Source of the DNA: Pseudomonas citronellolis
GTDB taxonomy: Bacteria; Pseudomonadota; Gammaproteobacteria; Pseudomonadales; Pseudomonadaceae
Length of the DNA: 39,075 nucleotides
Direction: 5' to 3'
Assembly: GCF_029335315.1 (NCBI RefSeq)
Contig: NZ_JARJLT010000339.1
Span: 1-39,075 of the forward strand
The position numbers and the translations under genes are program-made. Below are positions 24,745 to 38,059 of this stretch, one piece after another. Below the pieces are notes generated by a model. The model did not search any database. It was not told the DNA's origin and saw only the letters and a list, made by a program, of their open reading frames with translations. How positions within the stretch are numbered: the first letter of the stretch is position 1; every line of letters begins with the position of its first letter.

Positions 24745-27700
24745 ATGACCGCCTCGTTCGTCCACCTGCGTCTGCACTCCGAGTACTCCCTGGTAGACGG
24801 CCTGGTCCGGGTCAAGCCGTTGTGCAAGGCGGTGGCCGGGGCCGGAATGCCGGCGGTGGCGATCACCGACCAGAGCAACATGTGCTCGCTGGTGAAGTTC
24901 TACAAGACCGCCATGGGCGCCGGCATCAAGCCGATCTGCGGCGCCGACATCTGGCTGGCCAACCGCGACGAGGACGGCCCGCTCAGCCGCCTGTGCCTGC
25001 TGGCGATGAACGCCAAGGGCTACCGCAACCTCACCGAGCTGATCTCCCGTGGCTGGCAGGAAGGCCAGCGCAACGGCGAGATCATCATCGAGCGCGAATG
25101 GCTGAAACAGGCGGCTGAAGGCCTGATCGCCCTGTCGGCGGCCAAGGAAGGGGAGATTGGCCACGCCCTGCTGGAGGGCAACGACGTCCTCGCCGACTCG
25201 CTGCTGGCCGAGTGGATGGACGTCTTCCCGGATCGCTTCTACCTCGAAGTGCAGCGCACCTCGCGGGTCAACGACGAGGAACACCTGCACGCCGCCGTGG
25301 CCCTCGCCGAGCGCAGCGGCGCGCCGCTGGTCGCCACCAACGACGTGCGCTTCATCAAGCCCGGGGACTTCGAGGCCCACGAGACTCGCGTGTGCATCGG
25401 CGAGGGCCGCGCGCTGGACGACCCGCGCCGCTCGCGCAACTTCTCCGAGGAGCAGTACCTGAAGACCCCGGCGGAAATGGCCGAGCTGTTCAGCGACCTG
25501 CCCGAGGCGCTGGAGAACACCGTCGAGATCGCCAAGCGCTGCAACATCGACGTGCAGCTGGGCAAGTACTTCCTGCCCAACTTCCCGATTCCCTTCGAAG
25601 GGATGGACATCAACGACTACCTGCGCCACGTCTCCTACGAGGGCCTGGAGGAGCGCCTGGCGGTGCTCTGGCCGAAGGAGACCACGCCGGATTACGAAGA
25701 GAAGCGGCAGATCTACGTCGACCGCCTGGAGTTCGAGCTGGGCACCATCATCCAGATGGGCTTCCCCGGTTACTTCCTGATCGTGATGGACTTCATCAAG
25801 TGGGCCAAGAACAACGGCGTGCCGGTGGGCCCGGGCCGGGGCTCGGGCGCCGGCTCGCTGGTGGCCTACGTGCTGAAGATCACCGACCTCGACCCGCTGG
25901 CCTACGACCTGCTGTTCGAACGCTTCCTCAACCCCGAACGTATCTCCATGCCCGACTTCGACGTGGACTTCTGCATGGAAGGTCGCGACCGGGTGATCGA
26001 CTACGTGGCCGGCGCCTACGGGCGCAACGCGGTGAGCCAGATCATCACCTTCGGCTCCATGGCCGCGAAGGCGGTGGTGCGTGACGTGGCGCGGGTGCAG
26101 GGCAAGTCCTACGGTCTGGCCGACAAGCTGTCGAAGATGATCCCCTTCGAAGTGGGCATGACCCTGGAGAAGGCCTTCGAGCAGGAAGAGATGCTTCGCG
26201 ACTTCCTCAAGTCCGACGAGGAAGCCCAGGAAATCTGGGACATGGCCCTGAAGCTGGAAGGCGTCACCCGTGGCACCGGCAAGCACGCCGGCGGCGTGGT
26301 GATCGCGCCGACCAAGCTCACCGACTTCGCCCCGGTGGCCTGCGACGAGGACGGCGCCGGCCTGGTGACCCAGTACGACAAGGACGACGTGGAAGCCGCG
26401 GGCCTGGTGAAGTTCGACTTCCTCGGCCTGCGCACCCTGACCATCATCAAATGGGCGATGGAGATCATCCATCGCATCCAGCGCAAGAACGGCGACGATA
26501 ACCTGGTCGACATCGACCGCATTCCGCTGGACGACAAGAAAACCTACGACCTGCTGCAGAAGGCCGAGACCACGGCGGTATTCCAGCTCGAATCGCGCGG
26601 TATGAAGGAGCTGATCAAGAAGCTCAAGCCGGACTGCCTGGAAGACCTGATCGCACTGGTGGCGCTGTTCCGCCCCGGCCCGCTGCAGTCGGGCATGGTG
26701 GACGACTTCATCAACCGCAAACACGGCCGCGAAGAAATCTCCTACCCGCACCCGGACTACCAGTATGCGGGCCTCGAACCGGTGCTCAAGCCCACCTACG
26801 GCATCATCCTGTACCAGGAACAGGTGATGCAGATCGCCCAGGTGATGGCGGGCTACAGCCTCGGTGGCGCGGACATGCTGCGCCGTGCGATGGGCAAGAA
26901 GAAGCCCGAGGAAATGGCCAAGCAGCGTGGCGGTTTCATCGAAGGCTGCGCCAGCAACGGCATCGATGGGAACCTGGCGGGGAACATCTTCGACCTGGTG
27001 GAAAAGTTCGCCGGCTACGGCTTCAACAAGTCGCACTCGGCCGCCTACGGCCTGGTGTCCTACCAGACCGCCTGGCTGAAGACCCACTGGAAAGCCCCGT
27101 TCATGGCCGCGGTACTCACCGCGGATATGCAGAACACCGACAAGGTGGTGACGCTCATCGAAGAGTGCCGCCACATGAAGCTGCGTATCCTCGCGCCGGA
27201 CGTGAACAACTCCGAATTCCGCTTCACCGTCGACGACGACGACCAGATCGTCTACGGCCTGGGCGCGATCAAGGGCGTCGGCGAAGGCCCGGTGGAGGCC
27301 ATCACCGAATGCCGCGCCGAGGGCGGGCCGTTCAAGGACCTGTTCGATTTCTGCGACCGCATCGACCTCAAGCGCATCAACAAGCGCACCCTCGACGCGC
27401 TGATCCGCGCCGGCGCGCTGGACCGCCTGGGCCCGTATTTCCACGAAGAGTCCAAGGCCTACCTGGCCGATGTCGACCGCAACCGCGCGGTACTGCTGGC
27501 GTCCATGGAGGAAGCCATCAAGGCTGCCGAGCAGACCTCGCGCAGCCACGACAGCGGCCACATGGACCTGTTCGGCGGCCTGTTCGCCGAGCCCGAGGCC
27601 GACGTTTACGCCAACCACCGCAAGGCCAAGGAACTGACCCTCAAGGAGCGCCTGAAAGGCGAGAAGGACACCCTCGGCCTGTACCTCACCGGCCACCCGA

Positions 27701-28275
27701 TCGACGAGTACGAAGGCGAAGTGCGGCGTTTCGCCCGCCAGCGCATCGTCGAACTGAAGCCGGCGCGTGACACCCAGACCGTGGCCGGGCTGATCGTCAA
27801 TCTGCGGGTGATGAAGAACAAGCGCGGCGACAAGATGGGCTTCGTCACCCTCGACGACCGTTCCGGGCGCATCGAGGCCTCGCTGTTCGCCGAAGCCTTC
27901 GCCGCCAACCAGGGCCTGCTGCAGACCGACGCCATGGTGGTGATCGAGGGCGAGGTCAGCCAGGACGACTTCTCCGGCGGCCTGCGCCTGCGCGCCAAGC
28001 GCGTCATGGGGCTGGAAGAGGCGCGCACGGCGCTGGCCGAGAGCCTGCGCCTGAAGGTCGCGGCCGACGGTCTGAAGGGCGACCGCCTGCGCTGGCTGGC
28101 CGACCTGTGCACGCGCCATCGTGGCAACTGCCCGGTCACCGTCGACTACAGTTCCAGTGACGCCCGCGCCCTCCTGCAGTTCGGCGAGGACTGGCGAATC
28201 GACCCGGCCGACTCCTTGATTCAAGCCCTGCGTGACCAGTTCGGGCGCGACAACGTCTTCCTCAACTACCGCTAG
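24745..28275 (+). CDS. dnaE: DNA polymerase III alpha subunit
   Basis: DnaE is the replicative polymerase subunit, 1176 aa, close to the usual Pseudomonas length. Domains in order: PHP ([13 protein letters not shown] at the N-terminus), palm/NTPase with [15 protein letters not shown] and the catalytic PDFDVDF (D404, D406) plus D558 ([10 protein letters not shown]), fingers ([12 protein letters not shown]), helix-hairpin-helix and beta-binding region with a clamp-binding HMDLF near 939, and a C-terminal OB-fold ([20 protein letters not shown]). The ATG at 24745, with AGGAC upstream, fits the family better than a start 5 codons earlier. Confidence 0.99.
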   Translation: MTASFVHLRLHSEYSLVDGLVRVKPLCKAVAGAGMPAVAITDQSNMCSLVKFYKTAMGAGIKPICGADIWLANRDEDGPLSRLCLLAMNAKGYRNLTELISRGWQEGQRNGEIIIEREWLKQAAEGLIALSAAKEGEIGHALLEGNDVLADSLLAEWMDVFPDRFYLEVQRTSRVNDEEHLHAAVALAERSGAPLVATNDVRFIKPGDFEAHETRVCIGEGRALDDPRRSRNFSEEQYLKTPAEMAELFSDLPEALENTVEIAKRCNIDVQLGKYFLPNFPIPFEGMDINDYLRHVSYEGLEERLAVLWPKETTPDYEEKRQIYVDRLEFELGTIIQMGFPGYFLIVMDFIKWAKNNGVPVGPGRGSGAGSLVAYVLKITDLDPLAYDLLFERFLNPERISMPDFDVDFCMEGRDRVIDYVAGAYGRNAVSQIITFGSMAAKAVVRDVARVQGKSYGLADKLSKMIPFEVGMTLEKAFEQEEMLRDFLKSDEEAQEIWDMALKLEGVTRGTGKHAGGVVIAPTKLTDFAPVACDEDGAGLVTQYDKDDVEAAGLVKFDFLGLRTLTIIKWAMEIIHRIQRKNGDDNLVDIDRIPLDDKKTYDLLQKAETTAVFQLESRGMKELIKKLKPDCLEDLIALVALFRPGPLQSGMVDDFINRKHGREEISYPHPDYQYAGLEPVLKPTYGIILYQEQVMQIAQVMAGYSLGGADMLRRAMGKKKPEEMAKQRGGFIEGCASNGIDGNLAGNIFDLVEKFAGYGFNKSHSAAYGLVSYQTAWLKTHWKAPFMAAVLTADMQNTDKVVTLIEECRHMKLRILAPDVNNSEFRFTVDDDDQIVYGLGAIKGVGEGPVEAITECRAEGGPFKDLFDFCDRIDLKRINKRTLDALIRAGALDRLGPYFHEESKAYLADVDRNRAVLLASMEEAIKAAEQTSRSHDSGHMDLFGGLFAEPEADVYANHRKAKELTLKERLKGEKDTLGLYLTGHPIDEYEGEVRRFARQRIVELKPARDTQTVAGLIVNLRVMKNKRGDKMGFVTLDDRSGRIEASLFAEAFAANQGLLQTDAMVVIEGEVSQDDFSGGLRLRAKRVMGLEEARTALAESLRLKVAADGLKGDRLRWLADLCTRHRGNCPVTVDYSSSDARALLQFGEDWRIDPADSLIQALRDQFGRDNVFLNYR

Positions 28276-28276
28276 C

Positions 28277-28348
28277 GCGGCCGGTGGCCAAAGGCCGCCC
28301 GCCCGCCAGTCTCGACCCTGGGCGCCCGATACCGTAAGGTAGGGCGCC
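28277..28348 (+). other. Hairpins in the dnaE-accA gap
   Basis: Two stems can form in this 115-base gap. GCGGCC (28277-28282) pairs with GGCCGC (28293-28298). GGCGCCC (28321-28327) pairs with GGGCGCC (28342-28348), with an inner ACC/GGT pair closed by GTAA. Neither is followed by a T-run. The second lies about 40 bases before accA and may belong to its leader; no clear promoter was seen. Confidence 0.3.
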
Positions 28349-28390
28349 ATCAGGAACAGGCCCAGCCGCCTTCAGCCCGACGGAAAGCCC

Positions 28391-29341
28391 ATGAACCCGA
28401 ACTTCCTCGATTTCGAACAGCCGATCGCCGACATGCAAGCCAAGATCGAAGAGCTGCGTCTGGTCGGCAACGACAACTCCATCAATATCAGCGACGAAAT
28501 CTCCCGTCTGGAAGACAAGAGCCGCGCCCTGACCGAGAACATCTTCGGCAACCTGAGCAGCTGGCAGATCGCCCAGCTCGCCCGCCACCCGCGCCGGCCC
28601 TACACCCTGGACTACATCGAGCACATCTTCAGCGAATTCGAAGAGCTGCACGGCGACCGTCACTTCGCCGACGACGCCGCCATCGTCGGTGGCGTCGCCC
28701 GCCTGGACGACCAGCCGGTGATGGTCATCGGCCACCAGAAAGGCCGCGAAGTGCGCGAGAAGGTCCGCCGCAACTTCGGCATGCCGCGCCCCGAAGGCTA
28801 CCGCAAGGCCTGCCGCCTGATGGAAATGGCCGAACGCTTCAAGATGCCGATCCTGACCTTCATCGACACCCCGGGCGCCTACCCGGGCATCGACGCCGAA
28901 GAGCGCGGCCAGAGCGAGGCCATCGCCTGGAACCTGCGCGTCATGGCGCGCCTGAAGACCCCGATCATCGCCACTGTCATCGGCGAAGGCGGTTCCGGTG
29001 GCGCGCTGGCCATCGGCGTCTGCGACAACCTGAACATGCTGCAGTACTCCACCTACGCGGTGATCTCCCCGGAAGGCTGCGCCTCGATCCTCTGGCGTAC
29101 CGCCGAGAAGGCCCCGGAAGCCGCCGAGGCCATGGGCATCACCGCGGCGCGCCTGAAGGACCTGGGCATCGTCGATACCGTGATCCCCGAGCCGCTGGGC
29201 AGCGCCCACCGTGACCCGGCCGCCGCCGCGCAAAGCATCCGTGGCGCGCTGAAGTCGCAACTGGCCATGCTCAAGGGCCTGAGCAACGAAGAGCTGCTCA
29301 AGCGTCGCTACGAGCGCCTGATGAGCTACGGCGTGGCCTGA
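28391..29341 (+). CDS. accA: Acetyl-CoA carboxylase carboxyltransferase, alpha subunit
   Basis: AccA pairs with AccD to transfer carboxyl from biotin to acetyl-CoA, giving malonyl-CoA, the first step of fatty-acid synthesis. The 316-aa protein begins [20 protein letters not shown] and carries the crotonase-like motifs [38 protein letters not shown] and [16 protein letters not shown]. Placement after dnaE is conserved in proteobacteria (dnaE-accA in E. coli). A terminator-like hairpin with a GNRA-type loop follows it. Confidence 0.99.
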   Translation: MNPNFLDFEQPIADMQAKIEELRLVGNDNSINISDEISRLEDKSRALTENIFGNLSSWQIAQLARHPRRPYTLDYIEHIFSEFEELHGDRHFADDAAIVGGVARLDDQPVMVIGHQKGREVREKVRRNFGMPRPEGYRKACRLMEMAERFKMPILTFIDTPGAYPGIDAEERGQSEAIAWNLRVMARLKTPIIATVIGEGGSGGALAIGVCDNLNMLQYSTYAVISPEGCASILWRTAEKAPEAAEAMGITAARLKDLGIVDTVIPEPLGSAHRDPAAAAQSIRGALKSQLAMLKGLSNEELLKRRYERLMSYGVA

Positions 29342-29369
29342 TCCCGGGCAGCCGGGTGGCACAGCGGGG

Positions 29370-29403
29370 GGGCGGAGCCGGCGACGGTTCCGCCCTCGTC
29401 GTT
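29370..29403 (+). terminator. Terminator-like hairpin after accA
   Basis: GGGCGGAGCCG (29370-29380), tetraloop GCGA (GNRA class), CGGTTCCGCCC (29385-29395): eleven pairs including one G-T wobble, followed by TCGTCGTTT. The tail is only moderately T-rich. It may separate accA from tilS, whose start lies 59 bases further on. Confidence 0.6.
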
Positions 29404-29461
29404 TCCGCGCCCCGCGTCGCTGCCTTATCCTTGCCTGCACCTGCCTCCAGCGAATACCGCC

Positions 29462-30775
29462 ATGTCCCTGCACGCACGCCTGCTCTCCGCCCTGGCTCCC
29501 TGGCGCCGGGCCGCGGCCTGGCGGGTCGGTTTCTCCGGCGGGCTGGATTCCACGGTGTTGTTGCACCTGCTGGCGACGCTGGACGAGCGCGAAGCGCTAC
29601 CGCCGCTGAGCGCCATCCATGTCCATCACGGCCTGCAAGCCGCCGGCGATGCCTGGCCGGCGCACTGCGAGGCCTTCTGCCGTGGGCTGGGCGTGCCCTT
29701 GCGGGTCGAGTACGTGCAGGTGGCCGCTGGCGCCAGCCTTGAGCGGGCCGCGCGCCGAGCCCGCTATGACGCCTTTGCGAAACATCTGAAAACGACCGAC
29801 TGCCTGCTGGCCGCCCAGCACCGCGACGACCAGGCCGAGACCTTGCTCTTCCGCCTGCTGCGTGGCGCCGGCGTGCGCGGCCTGGCGGGCATCCCGGCGG
29901 CTCGCGCGCTGGGACGCGGCACCCTGGTGCGGCCGCTGCTGGAGGTTTCCCGTGGCGAACTCGAAGCCTATGCCCGCGAGCAGGGCCTGCGCTGGGTCGA
30001 GGACCCGTCCAACGCCGACACCGATTTCGCCCGCAACTACCTGCGCCAGCGCGTTCTGCCGCAACTGGCCGAGCGCTGGCCGCACGCTGCGTCGAACATC
30101 GCGCGCAGCGCGGCGCACCTGGCCGAGGCGGAAGGCCTGCTGGGCGAGCTGGCGCGGCAGGACATCGCCGCCGCCCAGGCGGCGCACGCGTTCGACTGGC
30201 TGGGGGTGCCGTCGCTGGCCCTGGAGCCGTTGCTGCGCCTGAGCGATAGTCGCCAGCGCAATGCGCTGCGGCATTGGCTGGAGCCCTTCACGGACATGCC
30301 TGACAGCGCCCACTGGGCCGGCTGGCAGGCCCTGCGCGACGCCGCCGGCGACGCCGAGCCGATCTGGCGTCTCGGCGGCGGAGAGCTGCGGCGCAGTGGC
30401 GGGCGCGTCTGGTGGCTCGCCGGCGCCTGGCTGCGCGCCGTGGATTTCGAACTGGGCTGGCCGGACCCGCTGCGCGCGCTGGCGTTGCCGGATAACGGCG
30501 CGCTGCGCCTCGACGGAACGCCGCCCGTCGGGCCGCTGCGGGTGACCCTTCGTCGCGGCGGCGAACGCCTGCAACTGGACCGTCGCGGCCAGCGCGACCT
30601 CAAGCGCCTGCTCAACGAAAACGCCGTGCCGGCCTTCGCGCGGATGCGCCTGCCGCTGCTCTGGCGCGGCCCCGAGCTGCTCGGGGTGGCCAATCTGCCA
30701 GCACTGCGTCGCACCGGCGAGCAGGGGTGGACCTTGCACTGGACGCCGCCGACGAATGACTCGGGTTTGAGCTGA
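29462..30775 (+). CDS. tilS: tRNA(Ile)-lysidine synthetase
   Basis: TilS modifies C34 of the CAU-anticodon tRNA-Ile to lysidine, switching it from Met to Ile decoding; it is essential. The protein is 437 aa. The PP-loop SGGLDST is at residues 25-31, followed by IHVHHGLQ and the conserved LLAAQHRDDQAETLLFRLLRG, RPLLEVSR and EDPSNADTDFARNYLR. The C-terminal domain (RRGGERLQL, KRLLNENAVPAFAR) is the tRNA-binding TilS_C domain. The accA-tilS order is standard for proteobacteria. The pyrG promoter overlaps its last codons. Confidence 0.97.
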   Translation: MSLHARLLSALAPWRRAAAWRVGFSGGLDSTVLLHLLATLDEREALPPLSAIHVHHGLQAAGDAWPAHCEAFCRGLGVPLRVEYVQVAAGASLERAARRARYDAFAKHLKTTDCLLAAQHRDDQAETLLFRLLRGAGVRGLAGIPAARALGRGTLVRPLLEVSRGELEAYAREQGLRWVEDPSNADTDFARNYLRQRVLPQLAERWPHAASNIARSAAHLAEAEGLLGELARQDIAAAQAAHAFDWLGVPSLALEPLLRLSDSRQRNALRHWLEPFTDMPDSAHWAGWQALRDAAGDAEPIWRLGGGELRRSGGRVWWLAGAWLRAVDFELGWPDPLRALALPDNGALRLDGTPPVGPLRVTLRRGGERLQLDRRGQRDLKRLLNENAVPAFARMRLPLLWRGPELLGVANLPALRRTGEQGWTLHWTPPTNDSGLS

Positions 30776-30795
30776 AAGGCCCTTTCCGGTAGACT
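30767..30795 (+). promoter_or_regulatory. pyrG: Probable pyrG promoter
   Basis: TTGAGC (30767-30772) and TAGACT (30790-30795), 17 bases apart, form a good sigma-70-type promoter. The -35 lies in the last codons and stop of tilS, and GAAAGGCCCTTTC in the spacer is a small palindrome. Predicted initiation near 30802 gives a leader of about 140 nt with a strong hairpin. Confidence 0.6.
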
Positions 30796-30814
30796 ACGCT
30801 CCCGTCTTGTACCG

Positions 30815-30845
30815 CTCCTGCCGATTCCCACGGAATCAGCGGGAG
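30815..30845 (+). promoter_or_regulatory. Long hairpin in the pyrG leader
   Basis: CTCCTGCCGATTCC (30815-30828) and GGAATCAGCGGGAG (30832-30845) pair over 14 positions with one T-G wobble and one mismatch, around a 3-base loop (CAC). Downstream comes TTCGCTATTTT, then further GC-rich stems (GCGGC/GCCGC; CCGCGG twice). It lies 13 or so bases after the predicted start of transcription. This is a candidate attenuator or stability element for CTP synthase expression. Confidence 0.55.
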
Positions 30846-30929
30846 TTCGCTATTTTAAGCGGCATGCGCCGCGGTTTGGGCCGCGGCCCATTCATCGCTT
30901 CCCCGGCGGCCCAGCCGCCTAAACGCTGA

Positions 30930-34901
<3,972 letters not shown>

Positions 34902-34920
34902 CGCTAGTCTGATACGGTGA

Positions 34921-34950
34921 AAGGGGTGGCAGAAGCCACCCCTTCTCTTA
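34921..34950 (+). terminator. Intrinsic terminator after eno
   Basis: A perfect 10-bp stem, AAGGGGTGGC (34921-34930) and GCCACCCCTT (34935-34944), with loop AGAA, is followed by CTCTTA. It starts 20 bases after the eno stop. The T-run is short, so some read-through into ftsB, which starts 19 bases beyond the stem, is likely. Confidence 0.75.
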
Positions 34951-34962
34951 TGGAGTCGTCAA

Positions 34963-35256
34963 TTGCGTCTCAGTAAACTGCGCAGCCCCTACTGGCTGTT
35001 CCTCATCCTGATACTGGCCCTCGCTGGCCTGCAGTATCGCCTATGGGTGGGTGAAGGCAGCCTGGCGCAGGTGACCGACCTGCAGAAGCAGATCGCCGAC
35101 CAGCAGGGCGAGAACCAGCGACTGCTGGAGCGCAACCGCATCCTCGAGGCCGAGGTGGCGGAACTGAAGAAAGGTACCGAGACGGTCGAGGAGCGTGCCC
35201 GCCACGAACTCGGCATGATCAAGGACAAGGAAACCCTCTACCAGCTGGCGCAATGA
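34963..35256 (+). CDS. ftsB: Cell division protein FtsB
   Basis: FtsB is a bitopic inner-membrane divisome protein that forms the FtsQLB complex and activates septal peptidoglycan synthesis. The 97-aa protein has a short cytoplasmic N-terminus, one transmembrane helix (YWLFLILILALAGLQYRLWV, residues 10-29) and a periplasmic coiled coil (about 36-70). The conserved ending ERARHELGMIKDKETLYQL is intact. No in-frame ATG exists near the 5' end. A TTG at 34963, with GGAGT 7-11 bases upstream, is the best start. The stop overlaps the ispD start (ATGA). Confidence 0.94.
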   Translation: MRLSKLRSPYWLFLILILALAGLQYRLWVGEGSLAQVTDLQKQIADQQGENQRLLERNRILEAEVAELKKGTETVEERARHELGMIKDKETLYQLAQ

Positions 35257-35966
35257 AATTCCGCGACCTTTCCCTTCCCGCCTTCTGGGCCGTGATCCCG
35301 GCCGCCGGCATCGGCTCGCGGATGCGCGCCGATCGCCCCAAGCAATACCTCGACCTCGCCGGTCGCAGCATCCTCGAACACACCCTCGACTGCTTCCTTG
35401 GCCACCCCCAGCTCAAGGGCCTGGTGGTCTGCCTGGCGGCTGACGACCCGTGGTGGCCGAACCTGCCTTGTGCCGCCGACCCGCGCATCCTGCGTGCCGA
35501 CGGCGGTGGCGAACGCGCCGACTCGGTGCTCAACGGCCTGCTCAAGCTCAACGAGCTGGGCGCCGGTAGCGACGACTGGGTGCTGGTGCACGATGCGGCA
35601 CGTCCGAACCTCAGCCGTGGTGACCTCGACCGATTACTCGATGAGTTGGGCAACGACGAGGTCGGTGGCCTGCTCGGCATCCCGGCGCGGGATACCCTCA
35701 AGCGCGTTGGCGCCGATGGCCGGGTGCTCGAGACCGTGGATCGCAGTGTCATCTGGCAGGCCTACACGCCGCAGATGTTCCACCTTGGCGCCTTGCACCG
35801 AGCCCTGGCCGATGCGCTGGTGGCTGACGCTGGCGTCACTGACGAAGCCTCGGCGATGGAGTGGGCGGGTCATGCGCCGCGCATGGTCGAAGGCCGTGCC
35901 GACAATCTCAAAGTCACCACGCCGGAAGACCTGCAGCGCTTGCAGCAAACCTTCAGCAGGCGCTGA
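35253..35966 (+). CDS. ispD: 2-C-methyl-D-erythritol 4-phosphate cytidylyltransferase
   Basis: IspD couples MEP to CTP, giving CDP-methylerythritol, the MEP-pathway step after Dxr's product. The protein is 237 aa with the nucleotide-binding PAAGIGSRMRADRPKQYL (about 16-33), GGGERADSVLNGL, VLVHDAARPNLS and the C-terminal NLKVTTPEDL. It is coupled to ftsB by a 4-base overlap, the conserved ftsB-ispD arrangement. In many bacteria ispF follows, but here a small membrane protein gene does. Confidence 0.97.
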   Translation: MKFRDLSLPAFWAVIPAAGIGSRMRADRPKQYLDLAGRSILEHTLDCFLGHPQLKGLVVCLAADDPWWPNLPCAADPRILRADGGGERADSVLNGLLKLNELGAGSDDWVLVHDAARPNLSRGDLDRLLDELGNDEVGGLLGIPARDTLKRVGADGRVLETVDRSVIWQAYTPQMFHLGALHRALADALVADAGVTDEASAMEWAGHAPRMVEGRADNLKVTTPEDLQRLQQTFSRR

Positions 35967-35977
35967 GGCGTATTTGC

Positions 35978-36550
35978 ATGAAACGCCTTGCGATGTTTCT
36001 CCCCAGGCTCGAAGGCGTTCTGCATCGACTGTTGCGCCGGGCCGGCGACGGCTGGCAATTGCCCTGCTTGTGCACGGGGCTGGCGCTGGTGGGCACGCTG
36101 TTCGCCATCTATCCCATCACCTCGGTGGTGGTGCCGGCGGTACTGCTGGTGCCACGGCGTTGGCTCGGCATAGCCCTGTCTTGCGCGCTGGGCAGCGGCC
36201 TGGGCGCGCTGCTGCTGATGATCGCCGCGCACCACATGGGATGGGCGAGCCTCTACGCACACTTTCCGCAGATGCTGCAGGACCCGACCTGGCTGCGGGT
36301 CATGGCGTGGACCCGCGACTATCACTTGCTGGCGCTCTTCGTGGTGGTGCTCTCGCCGTTGCCGCAAACGCCGATGCTGGTGGCGCTGGCCAACGCGCCG
36401 CTGGATTACCCCGCTGCGTTGGCCATGGTATTCGCGGGCAAGTTGCTCAAGTACGGCCTGTTCGCCTGGGTCGCTTCGCGCTTCCCCGGGCATATCCACG
36501 ATTTTCTGCATCGCCATGGCCGTCATGCCGGCCATGGCGAGTCCGCCTGA
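35978..36550 (+). CDS. Small membrane protein, YqaA/VTT-like
   Basis: This 190-aa protein of unassigned function starts at the ATG at 35978, 11 bases after ispD; the longer frame upstream overlaps ispD and is a shadow. It begins MKRLAMFLPRLEGVLHRLLR and has about four hydrophobic segments, including LPCLCTGLALVGTLFAIYPI, SVVVPAVLLVPRRWLGIAL and YHLLALFVVVLSPLPQTPML. The layout (a re-entrant YPIT segment, a glycine-rich helix, then LSPLPQTP and GKLLKYGLFAW) resembles YqaA and other VTT/DedA-type proteins. The tail is histidine-rich (HDFLHRHGRHAGH). Its stop abuts the stop of the converging yedF-like gene with no gap. Confidence 0.75.
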   Translation: MKRLAMFLPRLEGVLHRLLRRAGDGWQLPCLCTGLALVGTLFAIYPITSVVVPAVLLVPRRWLGIALSCALGSGLGALLLMIAAHHMGWASLYAHFPQMLQDPTWLRVMAWTRDYHLLALFVVVLSPLPQTPMLVALANAPLDYPAALAMVFAGKLLKYGLFAWVASRFPGHIHDFLHRHGRHAGHGESA

Positions 36551-36799
36551 CTAGCCGAGCAGCGGCACCTCGATCAGGAAGCGGAACAGCGCGCCGTGCT
36601 GCTCCACCGCCAGGCAGTTGTAACCGTGGCGCTGAGTGTCCTCGGGGATGCCGTGCACCGACTGCGAGCAGTCGGTGACCACTTCCAGCAGGTCGCCCGG
36701 CTTCAGCGTCTCCAGGGTTTCCAGGGTGGCGATGGCGTTGTACGGGCAGTGCTCGCCGCGCAGGTCAAGCGACAGCGTCGGCGTCTTGTTCGCGCTCAT
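36551..36799 (-). CDS. TusA/YedF-family sulfurtransferase-like protein
   Basis: This 82-aa protein begins MSANKTPTLSLDLRGEHCPY and resembles E. coli YedF, a TusA-fold protein. C18 is the expected sulfur- or selenium-carrying cysteine. The usual CPxP signature is CPYN here (residues 18-21), so the second proline is missing. DCSQSVHGIPEDTQRHGY matches the YedF-type loop. The start overlaps the 3' end of the upstream YedE-like gene by 35 bases and has GAGGAAA upstream. It probably works with that membrane protein in uptake or relay of a sulfur or selenium species; which one is not settled by sequence. Confidence 0.88.
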   Translation of the reverse strand: MSANKTPTLSLDLRGEHCPYNAIATLETLETLKPGDLLEVVTDCSQSVHGIPEDTQRHGYNCLAVEQHGALFRFLIEVPLLG

Positions 36800-37991
36800 T
36801 GGCGGTTTTCCTCGAACGGGTGAATCGGTTGGCGTTCAACTGCACCAGCAGCATGCACAGGGCCAGACCGGCGAAGGTCAGCAGCAGGCCGCCGCCGGGG
36901 CCGAACATCTGCAGCAGGTTGAGCTTGGGATAGGGCAGGGCCAGGGCGCTACCCAGTGCGTCCCAGTACACCGCCACCAGGGTGCCGCCGATGACGTTGC
37001 CGACGCCGACCACCCAGAAATGCACCTGGCCTTCCATCGCGCGGTACATCCAGCCGGTCTCGCAGCCGCCGGCGAGGACGATGCCGACGCCGAACAGCAC
37101 GCCGCCGATCACCGCGTTCGGGCCCATCCAGAAGGTTTTCGGCGCCACGCCAAGGTGGATCGCGGCGAAGGTGCCGACGCAAGCCGCGGCCATGCCCAGC
37201 AGGATGCCGAAGGCGGCCTTGGTCCGGCCGGTGGTCCAGAGGTCGCGGGCGGCGCTGGTGAAGCAGATCTGCGCGCGTTCGATCAGGCCGCCGAACAGCA
37301 GGCCGAACAGCGCGGCCAGGCCCAGCACCAGCGACACCTCGAAGCGCCAGGCGGCGAACAGCGCGGCCACGGCCAGCACCGCCAGGCCCAGGCGCCACTG
37401 GCGCTGCGCGCGGCGCGCGAGGCTGGCGGCGTCGGGCAGGCTGGCGGCCTTGCCGGTGACCTTCAGTGGAATGCGCAGGAACGGCAGCAGGCTCAGCTTC
37501 ACGCCGAACCAGGCGCCGATCACAGTGGAGAGCATGAAAGCCCAGGCATGCACCGAGAACATCGGGATGCCGGTGAAGAACGCCGCCAGGTTGCAGCCCA
37601 TGGCCAGGCGTGCGCCGAAACCGGCGATGATGCCGCCCACCAGGCCCTGCAGCAGGCGTCGGCGGCTGGTCGGCCAGCGCAGGCTGACATTGCCGGCCCA
37701 GAGCGCACAGCACAGGGCGCCGAGGAACATGCCGATGATCATCACGCCATCGATGCGATCCAGCGGGGTGCCTTGCAGGCCGATGATCTTGAAGTAGCTC
37801 CAGTCCTGCACCGGCACGCCGAACCAGGACAGCACGTGGCCACCCCAGCGGGTGAACTCGCCGGTGACCGCCCAGAAGGTGCCGGTCAGGGCGAAGTAGT
37901 AGGCGGAGGCGACGCCGAGCGCGACCAGGGTCGGCAAGGGAGACCAGAAACGCAGCAGGTAGCGCTCGCGGAAAGCGGAGAGGGCGGACAT
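36765..37991 (-). CDS. YedE/YeeE-family membrane protein
   Basis: This polytopic inner-membrane protein of 408 aa belongs to the YeeE/YedE (TsuA-like) family, some members of which transport thiosulfate; YedE has been linked to selenium metabolism. It begins MSALSAFRERYLLRFWSPLP. Two internally related halves each carry the conserved small-residue/cysteine signature: GARLAMGCNLAAFF (C133) and GIVLAGGCETGWMYRA (C310), plus AQICFTSAARD (C243). The start at 37991 is supported by AAGGAT. With the overlapping YedF-like gene it forms a yedE-yedF pair in the same order as in E. coli. The LysR gene 68 bases upstream may regulate it or share its transcript. Confidence 0.9.
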   Translation of the reverse strand: MSALSAFRERYLLRFWSPLPTLVALGVASAYYFALTGTFWAVTGEFTRWGGHVLSWFGVPVQDWSYFKIIGLQGTPLDRIDGVMIIGMFLGALCCALWAGNVSLRWPTSRRRLLQGLVGGIIAGFGARLAMGCNLAAFFTGIPMFSVHAWAFMLSTVIGAWFGVKLSLLPFLRIPLKVTGKAASLPDAASLARRAQRQWRLGLAVLAVAALFAAWRFEVSLVLGLAALFGLLFGGLIERAQICFTSAARDLWTTGRTKAAFGILLGMAAACVGTFAAIHLGVAPKTFWMGPNAVIGGVLFGVGIVLAGGCETGWMYRAMEGQVHFWVVGVGNVIGGTLVAVYWDALGSALALPYPKLNLLQMFGPGGGLLLTFAGLALCMLLVQLNANRFTRSRKTANEREQDADAVA

Positions 37992-38059
37992 GGCGGCATC
38001 CTTGGCAGGGTAGCGGGACAAACGGCAAGTCTAACCGAATCGTCGGAAACGGCCCTGCG

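Noticed and set aside
24562-28350. 1262-codon open frame antisense to dnaE
   Set aside because: It mirrors the dnaE reading frame and has no recognisable domain. DnaE on the other strand is complete.
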